Position numbers and translations under genes: made by a program
The notes under the pieces: generated by a model
Told to the model about the DNA's origin: nothing
What the model saw: the letters and a program-made list of their open reading frames with translations, nothing else
Databases searched by the model: none
In this document: positions 44,118 through 53,259 of the stretch, one piece after another
Layout of the letters: every line of letters starts with the position of its first letter
Numbering within the stretch: the stretch's first letter is position 1
Source of the DNA: a candidate division KSB1 bacterium
Lineage (GTDB): Bacteria; Electryoneota; RPQS01
Assembly (NCBI GenBank): GCA_016214895.1
Contig: JACRMR010000012.1
Span: forward strand, 460,221 to 524,220
Direction: 5' to 3'
DNA: 64,000 nucleotides

Positions 44118-45395
44118 ATGTCGCTCCTGCTCGCAAAACTTCGCCGCTCCTACCCCAAGTACCGCGACGAAATCAAAGAATTCGGTAAGTCACACGGGGA
44201 TCAGGTCATCGGTCAGGTGACCGTCGGGCAACTGCTCGGCGGACAACGCGGTATCAACAGCTTGCTGTGCGATACCTCAACGGTTCCACCGGATCACGGA
44301 ATGATCATCCGGAATTTCCCCGTCATCGAACTGGCGTGGAAACTGCCCGAAGAAATCTACTGGCTGTTGCTGACCGGTGAATTACCCTCCCCCGATGAGC
44401 TGAAAGACTTGCAAGCCGATCTCACGGCGCGCGCCAAAGTGCCGGCGTACATCTGGGAAGTGCTCGCGTCCTTCCCCAAGATCGCGCATCCCATGGCCGT
44501 CTTCAATACGTTGATTCTCGCCCTCGAAGGGGAATCCGTCTTCCGCAAACGCTACGACGAAGGCATCAAGAAGGACGAACTCTGGGAAGCGATGCTCGAG
44601 GACAGCCTGAATCTGGTCGCCTGGGTGCCGCAACTCGCCGCCGCCGTTTATCGCTGGAAGTATGACCTCGGCGCGCGGCTCGAACCGCGCCACGATCTGG
44701 ACTGGGCGGCAAATTACGCGTACCTGCTCGGACTCCCCGATCCGAACGGCGGGCTCGCCCGGTTAATGCGCCTCTATATGGTGCTGCACAGCGACCACGA
44801 AAGCGGTAACGTCTCCGCGCACACCACGCACTGTGTTGGCTCCGCGCTGTCCGATGCCTACTACGCCGTCTCGGCCGGCCTCAACGGTCTCGCCGGACCG
44901 CTGCATGGATTGGCCAATCAAGAATGTCTGCAGTGGCTCAATTCCACCATCGAAAAGTTCAAGGGCAATCCGTCTGATGCGGAATTGGACAAGTTCGCCC
45001 ATGCCACGCTCGATTCCGGACGCGTGATTCCGGGCTACGGCCATGCCGTGCTGCGCATCACCGATCCCCGCTTCGTCGCCTTCCGTCAGTTCGGCGAAAA
45101 GGAATGCCCGGACGCTCCGGTCTTCAAGCTCGCCGTACAAGTGTACGAAGTCGTGCCCAAGATCCTCCAGACCATTCAGAAGATCAAGGACCCGTGGCCG
45201 AACGTGGACGCAATTTCCGGCTCGCTCATTCACCATTACGGCATCACCCAGTACTCGTACTATACCGTGATGTTCGGCGTGTCGCGAGTGCTCGGATTGA
45301 CGTCGCAACTCGTCGTCAACCGCGCCTGGGGCGAACCGATCGAGCGCCCCAAGAGCGTCACCTTCGAATGGCTGAAGAAACAAATCAAAGCCTGA
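44118..45395 (+). CDS. gltA: Citrate synthase, mitochondrial-type class
   Basis: 425 residues. Condenses oxaloacetate and acetyl-CoA. Catalytic residues of the animal-type enzyme are present: His in NVSAHTTHCVGSALSD, His in GPLHGLANQE and Asp in ITDPRFVAFRQ. Other landmarks: QLLGGQRGINSLLCDTS, AVYRWKYDLGARL and PNVDAISGSLIHHYGI. This type is common in eukaryote organelles and some bacteria, unlike the GltA of E. coli. ATG 44118 is chosen for its conserved N-terminus; a long open stretch upstream looks unconserved. A strong terminator follows. Confidence 0.93.
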   Translation: MSLLLAKLRRSYPKYRDEIKEFGKSHGDQVIGQVTVGQLLGGQRGINSLLCDTSTVPPDHGMIIRNFPVIELAWKLPEEIYWLLLTGELPSPDELKDLQADLTARAKVPAYIWEVLASFPKIAHPMAVFNTLILALEGESVFRKRYDEGIKKDELWEAMLEDSLNLVAWVPQLAAAVYRWKYDLGARLEPRHDLDWAANYAYLLGLPDPNGGLARLMRLYMVLHSDHESGNVSAHTTHCVGSALSDAYYAVSAGLNGLAGPLHGLANQECLQWLNSTIEKFKGNPSDAELDKFAHATLDSGRVIPGYGHAVLRITDPRFVAFRQFGEKECPDAPVFKLAVQVYEVVPKILQTIQKIKDPWPNVDAISGSLIHHYGITQYSYYTVMFGVSRVLGLTSQLVVNRAWGEPIERPKSVTFEWLKKQIKA

Positions 45396-45414
45396 CCCCT
45401 CCGCCGCTTGCTGA

Positions 45415-45444
45415 GAGGCCGCTTCGGGGTTCCGGAGCGGCCTC
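45415..45444 (+). terminator. Hairpin terminator after citrate synthase
   Basis: Nine-base stem GAGGCCGCT/AGCGGCCTC with loop TCGGGGTTCCGG, followed by TTGCGTTG, a T-poor tail. Confidence 0.7.
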
Positions 45445-45532
45445 TTGCGTTGAATCGAATTTGTGATTATGTTGGTGGCGGCTTGGTGAATTCGGCTCAA
45501 GTGAACGATTTCATATTTCTGATCGTCACCCC

Positions 45533-45561
45533 TTGACAATCCCCCTCCGGTGTAGTAGGTT
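45533..45561 (+). promoter_or_regulatory. Sigma70-type promoter of the Cys-rich secreted gene
   Basis: TTGACA (45533-45538), 17-base spacer, TAGGTT (45556-45561). Leaves an untranslated leader of about 115 bases before ATG 45684. Confidence 0.75.
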
Positions 45562-45683
45562 ATGTCCTGTCGGCACGCGATGCCCGATGGGAGCGGGGCG
45601 GCACGACATGCAAATTCCGCCGGGCAACCGGCGTTCATATCGGACTGAATGGTCGTATTCGGCTGAACTCAGGAGGACATTCC

Positions 45684-46133
45684 ATGAAGAAGGACCTTCT
45701 CATCACGACGAGCGCACTCGCGCTCGTTTTTGTTTTGGCGGCGGCAGGGTGGAGCTGGGAGACGACGTGTTCCACGAGCTATGGCGGTGGCGGTTGGAAT
45801 TCCTGCTCGTCAAGCGCAGTGACGGCAAGCGGCGGAACCTCAGCATCCGCGTATGTCATCGGTCCGTCTTCGACATTCAATTGCAGCAGCAGGTCGGCGG
45901 AAGCCAAGCACTCGGGTGACAACTATGTGATGAAGCATGTGGACTGCCCGAGCGGCACACCGATGGGCACATCCAGTTGCTGTGTGCGCGGCTCATGGAC
46001 AGCAACCAACGGCCAGCAGTACTACGTGTCCGCAACGCAGACCCGGACCACGAATGCAAGCTGCGGTCCGGTGACCGGGCGGATCAACAATACGAACGAT
46101 ACTTGCAATCAGGAAGGGCCGCAGGGCGAATAG
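45684..46133 (+). CDS. Small Cys-rich exported protein
   Basis: 149 residues, not recognised. Signal peptide KDLLITTSALALVFVLAAAG, then a Ser/Thr/Gly-rich body with eight Cys (TTCSTS, NSCSS, FNCSS, VDCPS, SCCV pair, ASCGP, DTCNQ), enough for four disulfides. The ATG has AGGAGG eight bases upstream, and a clear promoter lies ahead. Nothing suggests an enzyme; a small binding or structural role is possible. The beta-helix gene follows by about 60 bases. Confidence 0.7.
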   Translation: MKKDLLITTSALALVFVLAAAGWSWETTCSTSYGGGGWNSCSSSAVTASGGTSASAYVIGPSSTFNCSSRSAEAKHSGDNYVMKHVDCPSGTPMGTSSCCVRGSWTATNGQQYYVSATQTRTTNASCGPVTGRINNTNDTCNQEGPQGE

Positions 46134-46191
46134 CATCTTCACGCGCCGCCTCGCTCTCCAACGCTTTTCGACCTGATCAAAGGAGTCGCTC

Positions 46192-47931
46192 ATGCGACGG
46201 AATCTGACTTGCGTAATCGGGATCCTCGTATTGGGGGTCACGTTGTCCGGCCAGGCCACGATTCTCGACGTGCCCGGCCAGTATAGTGCGATCAGCACCG
46301 CCATCTCAGCGTCACAGATGGGTGATACCGTTCTTGTTCATCGCGGGACCTATCTTGAAAAGTTGAATCTTCCGTCCCACGATATCGTGTTAGCCAGCGA
46401 GTACTTGTTCGGCGGTGATCCCGCCGCCATCGCGCAGACTGTGGTCGATGCCTCATCCTACGCGGCGGATGACACGGCCTGTGTGCTCTGCTGTGTTCAA
46501 GGAAGCACGCGCGCCACGCTGGTCTCCGGGTTCACACTGACCGGCGGCCACGGCGTGCGCCCGCCAAATCCCGAGGACTTGCGGCGCTGGGGCGGCGGCC
46601 TCTACATCATCGATTCTCATCCGGTGATCGCCAATTGCATGATCTTCGGCAACCAGAGTGATCAGCAGTGCGCATTCTATGCCGAAGGTTCCGTCGCCCG
46701 AATCACGAACTGCGAGCTTGCGGGCAACTGCGGAGCGATCGGCGTGGGCTACTTCTTTTTCAATGGTCAGATTGGCGATTCGGCGGAGTTCATTTGGAAT
46801 GATGTTCACAGCAACTACGGCTGCATGGACCTCGGCCCGGAACTCGTTGATCCGGAGATTGGGGCGCGGGAGAGCTACGTGAGTTTTCGCTACAACAGCT
46901 TTCACGATTACACGGGCTATCAGTACATCGGGATTGAGTTGTATCGCAGTCATGGCGCTATCATCGGCAATCGCTTTGAGCGGATTCACGCCCTGTCGAA
47001 CAATGCGACGGTGATTAGATCGACCTTGTTCGCCCACACCATCTCTGACAATGTATTCCTCGATCTGGATTTGTCGGATGGCTCATGCATCTCACTGAGC
47101 AACAACGGGAACCTGACAAATCCGCATCGGTCGATCCTTGAGCGTAACTGGTTCGATGGCAACGTTAGCAACATCGGTATTCCCGCGATCTGGATGTCGG
47201 AGCCGAACGCGGAGATTCGCGACAATGTGATCATGAACTGCGTGGGCCAAATCGGCGCCATACAGTTGTCGCAGACGTTCGCCCAGCAGGGCTGCGCGGT
47301 GCTGATTGAGCGGAATCAATTCTGGTTCAACACGCGGGTGGGCGACTACAATATCGGGAGTGCCTTCCGATCGGTCGGGGTTGGCCCGCCCTGCATCGTG
47401 CGGAACAACTGGTTCGAGGGCAACAGCGGCATTGCCGTTGACTATGAACTCGACCCGGACACCGGCAATTACGACATGACGAACAACTATTGGGGCGATC
47501 CGTCAGGACCGTACCATCCGATTGAGAATCCTGAGGGCTTGGGAGATACCGTGGATGTGGGAATTCATGTGACACCATGGCTGACGGAGCCGCCGCAGGC
47601 CGCGCCGGATATTCGCGAGCGGCTGCATCTGAACCCCGATGAGTGGTCGCTCGATCTGCCGTTTCCGAATCCGTTCAATGCGACGACGACGATTCGTTTG
47701 ATCGCACAGAAGCCGCAGCCGCTGGAAGTCGCCGTGTACAACACGCTGGGCCGACGCGTGGGTCTAATCTGGCGCGGTGTGTTGGCGAAAGACTCGCCGA
47801 CGCAGGTGCAGTGGGACGGGCGCGATGATCGCGGCGTCAGCGTCGCCAGCGGCGTGTACTATGTCGTGGCCGTACCCCAAGGCTCAAGCCATTCGGCGCC
47901 GAAGACCGTGAAGGCGCTGCTGCTGCGGTAG
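46192..47931 (+). CDS. Exported right-handed beta-helix protein with C-terminal FlgD/T9SS-like domain
   Basis: 579 residues. Signal peptide CVIGILVLGVTLSGQA, then a parallel beta-helix region with repeated Asn-rich turns (NCMIFGNQSD, NRFERIHALSNNAT, RDNVIMNCVGQIGA, NNWFEGNSG), and a C-terminal domain LPFPNPFNATTTIRL ... VYNTLGRRV ... GVSVASGVYYVVA. That last domain is the FlgD Ig-like/type IX sorting-like fold frequent in FCB bacteria. Such proteins often bind or degrade polysaccharide. ATG has AGGAG seven bases upstream. A terminator hairpin follows. Confidence 0.8.
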   Translation: MRRNLTCVIGILVLGVTLSGQATILDVPGQYSAISTAISASQMGDTVLVHRGTYLEKLNLPSHDIVLASEYLFGGDPAAIAQTVVDASSYAADDTACVLCCVQGSTRATLVSGFTLTGGHGVRPPNPEDLRRWGGGLYIIDSHPVIANCMIFGNQSDQQCAFYAEGSVARITNCELAGNCGAIGVGYFFFNGQIGDSAEFIWNDVHSNYGCMDLGPELVDPEIGARESYVSFRYNSFHDYTGYQYIGIELYRSHGAIIGNRFERIHALSNNATVIRSTLFAHTISDNVFLDLDLSDGSCISLSNNGNLTNPHRSILERNWFDGNVSNIGIPAIWMSEPNAEIRDNVIMNCVGQIGAIQLSQTFAQQGCAVLIERNQFWFNTRVGDYNIGSAFRSVGVGPPCIVRNNWFEGNSGIAVDYELDPDTGNYDMTNNYWGDPSGPYHPIENPEGLGDTVDVGIHVTPWLTEPPQAAPDIRERLHLNPDEWSLDLPFPNPFNATTTIRLIAQKPQPLEVAVYNTLGRRVGLIWRGVLAKDSPTQVQWDGRDDRGVSVASGVYYVVAVPQGSSHSAPKTVKALLLR

Positions 47932-47955
47932 CGACTGATTCAATCCACAACAAAC

Positions 47956-47983
47956 AGAGGCTGCCCCGCGCGGGACAGCCTCT
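47956..47983. terminator. Hairpin between convergent genes
   Basis: AGAGGCTG/CAGCCTCT with GC-rich inner part (CCCGCGCGGG), between the plus-strand beta-helix gene and the minus-strand FAD gene; may act for both. Confidence 0.65.
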
Positions 47984-48010
47984 ACTCTTATCTCAACCCA
48001 AGCGGATGCG

Positions 48011-49345
48011 CTAAGTCGATGCGTTCGTCGGAATGTAAACCGTTCCCGGATCGCACCGCTTCAACAGCAGGCTCCGCACGGTATGCGCCAGGTCACGCGC
48101 CGTCGCGGCCTCGCCGTTGCGGTGCGGATACGTCGCGCCCGGCGGCAGCGGAGCCGATGCTCCACCGAGTTCCGTCGCCATCTGCACAATCCGCCCGACC
48201 GCTTCCTCGGCTCGACGATGGGTGCGCGCTTCTTCATCCGGCTGCAACGCCCAAATTTGCAACCAACCGCCTTCCACCGTCCCCCAAACCGCGATCGTAA
48301 GGTTCGTATCGCGACCCATCTCCCGCGCCAACCGCTCGACCTCTTCCAAGCCCGCCGCCGGTAAGCGCAACCGCGCTTCAACCCGCGCCGGACAGAGCCG
48401 CGCCGCCGTGCGCGGCATGCGGAACACGTCCTGCCACAAGGCCTGGATCGCCTGACTGTCCGTGACCGGCGACGCGAATCGCAACCATTCCATCGGCCAT
48501 TCAACCGCCGAATTCCATTCCGCCAGCAACGTGACTTCCGCGCTATCGGAAATCGTATTATCGTTCCCGCGACGAATAAAATCCGTGGCCGCTGCACCCC
48601 AATAGACGGCCGTTTCCGGCGGCGACTCCATCTCGCGCAATGTGGTCAACAACTTGGCCGCGTCGTGTGCATCGCGCAATTCAAATATCGCCGCCGTGCG
48701 CTCGGCCGGAACCGGTTCGAGCGACAGCTCCAACGACGTGATGATTCCCAGCGTGCCGAACGAACCGTACAGAAAAGGACTGACATCCGGCGCGTTCATT
48801 CCGCTCGCCGCCGAGCCCGTGCTGAACTTGCGACCGTCATAGCTCAACCAGTCCAGCGAGCGAATACTCTCCAGCAGTCCGCCATGGCCCCAAGTTCGCA
48901 AGCCCTCCCAGGCCGTGGCCACCAGTCCGCCAATGCTCTCACCGCCGGGGATCGGCCACAACGGAAGCCACCGCCTGCCCGCCCGCGCCAAATCAACCGA
49001 CAGCGCCTCCGCCGACATGCCCGCGGCCACCCGCACCGAGTGTCGATCCGCCGAAAATGACGGCGGACCCGCCAGCCGCGTCGTCAGAATCAACATGTGA
49101 CCGCCGAGCGCCTTCACCCCCAGCGGCCGTCCACCCGAGGACAGCGCCACTCGCATCTGCTTCTCCCCCGCAAACGCGAGCGCATCCGCGAGCTCGGCGT
49201 CTCCCGCCGGTTCCACCACGCAAGCGGGAACATCCTCCTTCGCCACTTTGCCTTTCAGCAAACTCAGGATATCCTTCTGCTCCGTGTGCAACCGGCCGTG
49301 GCGAATCTGCTCCCGCAGCTTCACGTGTTTGTCAAACCACTTCAC
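48011..49345 (-). CDS. FAD-binding subunit of a glycolate-oxidase-like enzyme
   Basis: 444 residues of the PCMH/FAD_binding_4 fold. The pyrophosphate segment is in VALSSGGRPLGVKALGGHMLIL, the FAD site includes IPGGESIGGLVATAWEGLRTWGHG and YGSFGTLGIITSLELSL. The C-terminal cap is smaller than in GlcD and carries no Fe-S cysteines, resembling GlcE. Its partner is not in the window. GTG 49345 overlaps the FmdB-type gene stop (GTGA). Confidence 0.8.
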   Translation of the reverse strand: MKWFDKHVKLREQIRHGRLHTEQKDILSLLKGKVAKEDVPACVVEPAGDAELADALAFAGEKQMRVALSSGGRPLGVKALGGHMLILTTRLAGPPSFSADRHSVRVAAGMSAEALSVDLARAGRRWLPLWPIPGGESIGGLVATAWEGLRTWGHGGLLESIRSLDWLSYDGRKFSTGSAASGMNAPDVSPFLYGSFGTLGIITSLELSLEPVPAERTAAIFELRDAHDAAKLLTTLREMESPPETAVYWGAAATDFIRRGNDNTISDSAEVTLLAEWNSAVEWPMEWLRFASPVTDSQAIQALWQDVFRMPRTAARLCPARVEARLRLPAAGLEEVERLAREMGRDTNLTIAVWGTVEGGWLQIWALQPDEEARTHRRAEEAVGRIVQMATELGGASAPLPPGATYPHRNGEAATARDLAHTVRSLLLKRCDPGTVYIPTNAST

Positions 49346-49692
49346 GAGCCGCTCGTTCCCTTGCTCTCGCTCCTGCTCTCAGACTTCGTCTCGCTCCTGC
49401 TCTCGGACTTCGTCTCGCCTTTGCTCTCGGACTTGTCGGACTTCGCGGCCGGCGCGGACTCGACCGCCTCCTTCGATTTCACCGAACTCACGCCCTTCGA
49501 TTCCGGACTGTGCTTCTTCGCATAATCCGTAATGTAGAATCCCGAGCCTTTGAAAATCAACCCGCTGCCCCCTGAAATCTCGCGCTCCGCGCGTCCCCCG
49601 CAAATCGGGCAAACCTCCAACGGCTCCGCCACGATGCTCTGAAATTCCTCGAAGCGATGTCCGTTCGCGCAATGATAGTCGTAGGTCGGCAT
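49342..49692 (-). CDS. FmdB-type zinc-ribbon protein with Ser/Glu/Lys tail
   Basis: 116 residues. The N-terminal zinc ribbon is MPTYDYHCANGHRFEEF and VCPICGGRAEREISG; only one full CxxC is clear with the second metal side probably His/Cys. After residue ~75 a tail repeats SESKGETKSESRSETK-type units with net balanced charge. The family is regulatory or ribosome linked in places, but unproven. ATG 49692. The tail repeats are also visible in DNA as TCTCGGACTTCG-type units and may vary in length between strains. Confidence 0.75.
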   Translation of the reverse strand: MPTYDYHCANGHRFEEFQSIVAEPLEVCPICGGRAEREISGGSGLIFKGSGFYITDYAKKHSPESKGVSSVKSKEAVESAPAAKSDKSESKGETKSESRSETKSESRSESKGTSGS

Positions 49693-49713
49693 AGTTCCCG
49701 CTGATCGCTTTCG

Positions 49714-50904
49714 TCAGTTAAGCTTCGTCAAGGCTTCGCATACCTTGCTGACACCGCGCTTGATGTTCTCATCCGAATTCGCGTAGGACAGCCGCAGACA
49801 CGTCGGCGCGTGAAACGCCGAACCGGGGACCGTCGCCACGTGCACTTCTTCCAGCAGATAGCGCGCGATGTCAAGGCTGTCTTTCAAGCGATCGCCGTGC
49901 GCGTGCTTGCCGAAATAGCTCGAGATGTCCGGAAAAAAGTAGAACGCACCCTCCGGCTTCGAGACCTTGACTCCCGGGCACGAACTCAGGATCTCATAAC
50001 ACAAGTCGCGGCGACGCGCGAAGTCGCGAACCATTGCCGCGCTCCCGCTCTGATCGCCCGAAATCCCCTCCGCCGCCGCCTTCTGCGATATCGAACAGCA
50101 CGACGACGTCATCTGGCTCTGCACGCGCAATATTCCATCGATGATCGCCGGCGGACCCGCCGCATAGCCGATTCTCCATCCCGTCATCGAATAGCACTTC
50201 GATACCCCATTCACCACGATCGTGCGATCCGGCATCCCCGCGATCTGCGCCGGAGACGCGTGCGGCTTGCCGTCGAAACGCAAGCGCTCATAAATCTCGT
50301 CGGAAAGCACGAAGCACGAGTAGCGCTTCAACACTTCACATAGCGCCGCGATCTGGCTGAGATCCAGCGCCGCGCCCGTCGGATTGTTCGGGCTATTTAA
50401 GATCACGAGCTTCGTCTTCGGCGACAACGCCCGCTCCAACGACCGCGGCGTCAAGTGAAAGCCGCCCGCCGCATCCGTGTCGGCGAACACCGTCGTACCC
50501 CCGGCCAGCTCCACCATTTCCGGATAAGAGAGCCAGCACGGCCGGGGAATCACGACCTCATCACCCGGATCGATCATCGCCAGGATCGCATTCGCGATCG
50601 AATGCTTGGCGCCGCTCGACACCACGATCTGATTAAGGTCGTATTGCAGACCATTCTCGTCGGCCAGCTTCCGCTGGATCGCCCGGCGCAACTCCGGAAT
50701 CCCCGCCGCGGAGGTGTAACGCGTAAAATTCTGCTCAATCGCCGCAATCCCCGCCTGCTTGATATTCAACGGCGTCGGATGATCCGGCTCGCCGCAGGAC
50801 AAATCGACAACGTCGATCCCCGCCGTCGCAAGTTCCCGGGCGCGATTCGTAATCTGTAAAGTCAGGGAGATGGTGACGTTCTGAACTCGCTTCGCGAGTG
50901 GCAT
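49714..50904 (-). CDS. Class I aminotransferase (aspartate aminotransferase type)
   Basis: 396-residue fold-type I PLP enzyme. Lys anchor in VNGVSKCYSMTGWRIGY, with NSPNNPTGAALD, FVLSDEIYERLRFDG and GAFYFFPDIS as family landmarks, matching the AT-Ibeta aspartate aminotransferase subgroup. ATG 50904 has GGA eight bases upstream; a TTG at 50916 would add four residues. Amino acid specificity is most likely Asp/Glu or aromatic, not decided here. It is next to two lipoprotein genes. Confidence 0.88.
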   Translation of the reverse strand: MPLAKRVQNVTISLTLQITNRARELATAGIDVVDLSCGEPDHPTPLNIKQAGIAAIEQNFTRYTSAAGIPELRRAIQRKLADENGLQYDLNQIVVSSGAKHSIANAILAMIDPGDEVVIPRPCWLSYPEMVELAGGTTVFADTDAAGGFHLTPRSLERALSPKTKLVILNSPNNPTGAALDLSQIAALCEVLKRYSCFVLSDEIYERLRFDGKPHASPAQIAGMPDRTIVVNGVSKCYSMTGWRIGYAAGPPAIIDGILRVQSQMTSSCCSISQKAAAEGISGDQSGSAAMVRDFARRRDLCYEILSSCPGVKVSKPEGAFYFFPDISSYFGKHAHGDRLKDSLDIARYLLEEVHVATVPGSAFHAPTCLRLSYANSDENIKRGVSKVCEALTKLN

Positions 50905-50927
50905 GGTCGGTTCCAAAGGTGTGTCAA

Positions 50928-51434
50928 TTAAAGTTCATCCTGCCAGAGCACGATGCGATATCGCCCCCCGTCAGGCTTGAACAGGGTAAACCGCGCCGAT
51001 CCGATCACCGGCGAGAGCTCGTCCAGTACCAACTGATACTGGACCCGAACTTCCACCAGCGTGTTCGGTGTCGAGACCGCCTCTTCCGCGGCGGACAGGC
51101 CGACCCAGATCAAGGTGATGTTCTGAAACGAACGAAACATCCGCGCCGTCGTCCGCAGGTCGGTCTCCCGAAACCAACCGTCCGTCCGTTGCAACGTCGG
51201 ATCGTAATACTGAAATTGAAACTCGTCGTCCAACAACTCCGCGTAGCGCAACGAATCCCGCAGCTCGTACGCGGTCACAAAATTCTGCAGCAGACCGCCC
51301 ACCGTGCTCGCATCCGTAAACGGACTCGCCGCGCCGCCCCGCAGACTCGGCGCGAACGGATTCTTGCAACCCGCCAGCACCAGCAGCAACACGCCGCAAA
51401 CAACTATTTGACGAGTGATTTGAGATCGCTCCAC
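50928..51434 (-). CDS. NTF2-like lipoprotein A
   Basis: About 168 residues with a lipoprotein signal (QIVVCGVLLLVLAGC; lipobox LAGC). The mature part has NTF2/SnoaL-like features (LLQNFVTAYELRDSLRYAELLDDEFQFQYYD, TARMFRSFQNITLIW and a beta-rich end). It is related in layout to the next gene, suggesting a tandem duplication. GTG 51434 overlaps lipoprotein B by 31 bases and was selected because it gives a complete signal; no good ribosome binding site is visible, so the start is uncertain. Confidence 0.65.
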   Translation of the reverse strand: MERSQITRQIVVCGVLLLVLAGCKNPFAPSLRGGAASPFTDASTVGGLLQNFVTAYELRDSLRYAELLDDEFQFQYYDPTLQRTDGWFRETDLRTTARMFRSFQNITLIWVGLSAAEEAVSTPNTLVEVRVQYQLVLDELSPVIGSARFTLFKPDGGRYRIVLWQDEL

Positions 51435-51985
51435 GTGTTCTGCGCTTCCGTCCGCGAATCCCGCCAACGGCGAATCTGCCAGTAGCCCTCGCTCCCCAGA
51501 CCCAGCACGAACTCCGCCGTGCCCGCCATGTCGCGCGGCGCGCCGCTCACGGCCAATTGCGCCGTCAGTGCATAGCCCGTCGTAAGCTGCGCGCTGTCGC
51601 CAAAAACCGTGGCGTCGGTAGTGAAAAACACTACCGTCAACACACTGTCCGACGGCAGCGTCCCCTGGCTCATCAAACTCACCACATGACTGACCTCTTC
51701 CTCGTAGCCCCAATCCGCCAGGGCGGGATCCTGCGCCAGCGCCACCGCGTCCGCCTCGAACACGAAATCGCGCGAATCCAGCGACCGCCGATAGTCCTCG
51801 GCGTTGTGCTCGAACATCGACGCCGCCAAGTTGTCCAGCACGTCAGCGGGTGTCAGCGGCGTCTCCCACGACGAGCGCCCGCTGTCCGGTGGCTCCGCAT
51901 CCCGCGTGCGAAACAGATCGCAACCGTCGATACCCCAGCCGCCGATCAATGCGACCAGTAGGAGACATGAGTTCCGCCGCGTCAT
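51404..51985 (-). CDS. NTF2-like lipoprotein B
   Basis: 193 residues with lipoprotein-type signal RRNSCLLLVALIGGWGIDGC. The mature part shows NTF2-like elements (LTPADVLDNLAASMFEHNAEDYRRSLDSRDFVFEADA, GTAEFVLGLGSEGYWQIRRWRD). ATG 51985 is preceded by GGGAG six bases away. Together with lipoprotein A it forms a pair whose function is unknown; both sit right behind the antiporter gene. Confidence 0.7.
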   Translation of the reverse strand: MTRRNSCLLLVALIGGWGIDGCDLFRTRDAEPPDSGRSSWETPLTPADVLDNLAASMFEHNAEDYRRSLDSRDFVFEADAVALAQDPALADWGYEEEVSHVVSLMSQGTLPSDSVLTVVFFTTDATVFGDSAQLTTGYALTAQLAVSGAPRDMAGTAEFVLGLGSEGYWQIRRWRDSRTEAQNTWSDLKSLVK

Positions 51986-52002
51986 CTGCACTCCCGCCTC
52001 GC

Positions 52003-53259
52003 TTACAACACCAGCAACCAGGTCACGACCAGGACCGGCAATAACACCGGCAGCGTGTAACGGAACACGTACTCGTGGAAGCTGGGAGCACGGTGCCCGG
52101 CATGCTCGCAGATCGACTTGCACATAAAATTCGGGCCGTTCCCGATATACGTCGCCGCGCCGAAATATACCGCCGCGATCGAAATCGAACGTAACGTGTG
52201 CGAATGATCGCGGGCGAACTGCGCAACGTGAACCACATTATCCGCCGATAACCCCTCCGTGCCCATCGCCGCCGCCAGGAAATTCAGATAAGTCGGCGCG
52301 TTATCCAGCACCGCCGAAAGCGAACCCGTCAGCCAGTAATAGTGTGTCGCCGTCGTGATCCCCAGCCCGCCGGCATGAGCCGCCAACCAGTCCAGCGCCG
52401 GAACCATGGTTGCAAAAATCCCCGCGAACAATATCGCGACCTCCCGCACCGGATGAAACTTGAAATCGTTGCGCTCGTGAATCGGTCGCGGAGTCAGAAA
52501 ATAGGAGGCCGCCGCCGCCCCCACCATGATGGCTTCCCGCACAAACACCGGATGCTGTAAGAACGCCGCGCCCACGATCACCCCCACGAAGATCAGATTG
52601 CGCTTACCGTCCAGCGAAAACCGGTCCGGCTCCTCCGCGATCAACTGCTCCAACTGCGAGTGCCCGCGATACTCCCGACGATCAAAAAAATAGAACATCC
52701 CGATCAGCAGCGCGACTCCAACCAGCCACTTGTACCACAACTCCGCCAGCGGCCAGAAAAATGGCACCCCCTTCAAATAGCCGAGAAACAGCGGCGGATC
52801 GCCAATCGGAGTCAGCGCGCCGCCACAGTTCGCCACAATGAAAATGAAGAAAACAAGATGATACGGCGCAAACCGCCACCCGTTGCCGCGCAAATATGGC
52901 CGGATCAAGAGCATGGAAGCCCCGGTCGTGCCCACCACGTTCGCGAGCACCGCGCCCACCGCTAACATCCCGGCGTTCTGCGCCGGCGTCAGCCGACCGA
53001 CCAGCCGTACGTACATGCCGCCCGTCACCACATACAACGATCCGATCAGCGCGATAAACGAAACGTATTCATGCCCGACATGCAGCATCCGCTCGCCCGC
53101 CCCGGCGAACGCGTAATAACCGGCGACCAATGCGCCCAACGGCAACGCGACCCACGCGTAACGTCGCGTCCACCAGCGCGGGGCCAGGAGCGGCCCCAGC
53201 GCGATCGACGCTAACAGCAGCCCGAATGGAATCACCCACAGCGGTGAGGGCGCCGTCAC
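52003..53259 (-). CDS. Sodium/proton antiporter (NhaD/CitT-like)
   Basis: 418-residue inner-membrane protein with about eleven membrane segments of the ion transporter superfamily. The re-entrant motif NCGGALTPIGDPPLFLGYLKG is typical for this Na+/H+ antiporter group, as is GSLSAVLDNAPTYLNFLAA. It exchanges Na+ for H+; substrate should be checked. GTG 53259 overlaps the FGase-like gene (GTGA), so it is part of the minus-strand operon. Confidence 0.85.
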   Translation of the reverse strand: MTAPSPLWVIPFGLLLASIALGPLLAPRWWTRRYAWVALPLGALVAGYYAFAGAGERMLHVGHEYVSFIALIGSLYVVTGGMYVRLVGRLTPAQNAGMLAVGAVLANVVGTTGASMLLIRPYLRGNGWRFAPYHLVFFIFIVANCGGALTPIGDPPLFLGYLKGVPFFWPLAELWYKWLVGVALLIGMFYFFDRREYRGHSQLEQLIAEEPDRFSLDGKRNLIFVGVIVGAAFLQHPVFVREAIMVGAAAASYFLTPRPIHERNDFKFHPVREVAILFAGIFATMVPALDWLAAHAGGLGITTATHYYWLTGSLSAVLDNAPTYLNFLAAAMGTEGLSADNVVHVAQFARDHSHTLRSISIAAVYFGAATYIGNGPNFMCKSICEHAGHRAPSFHEYVFRYTLPVLLPVLVVTWLLVL

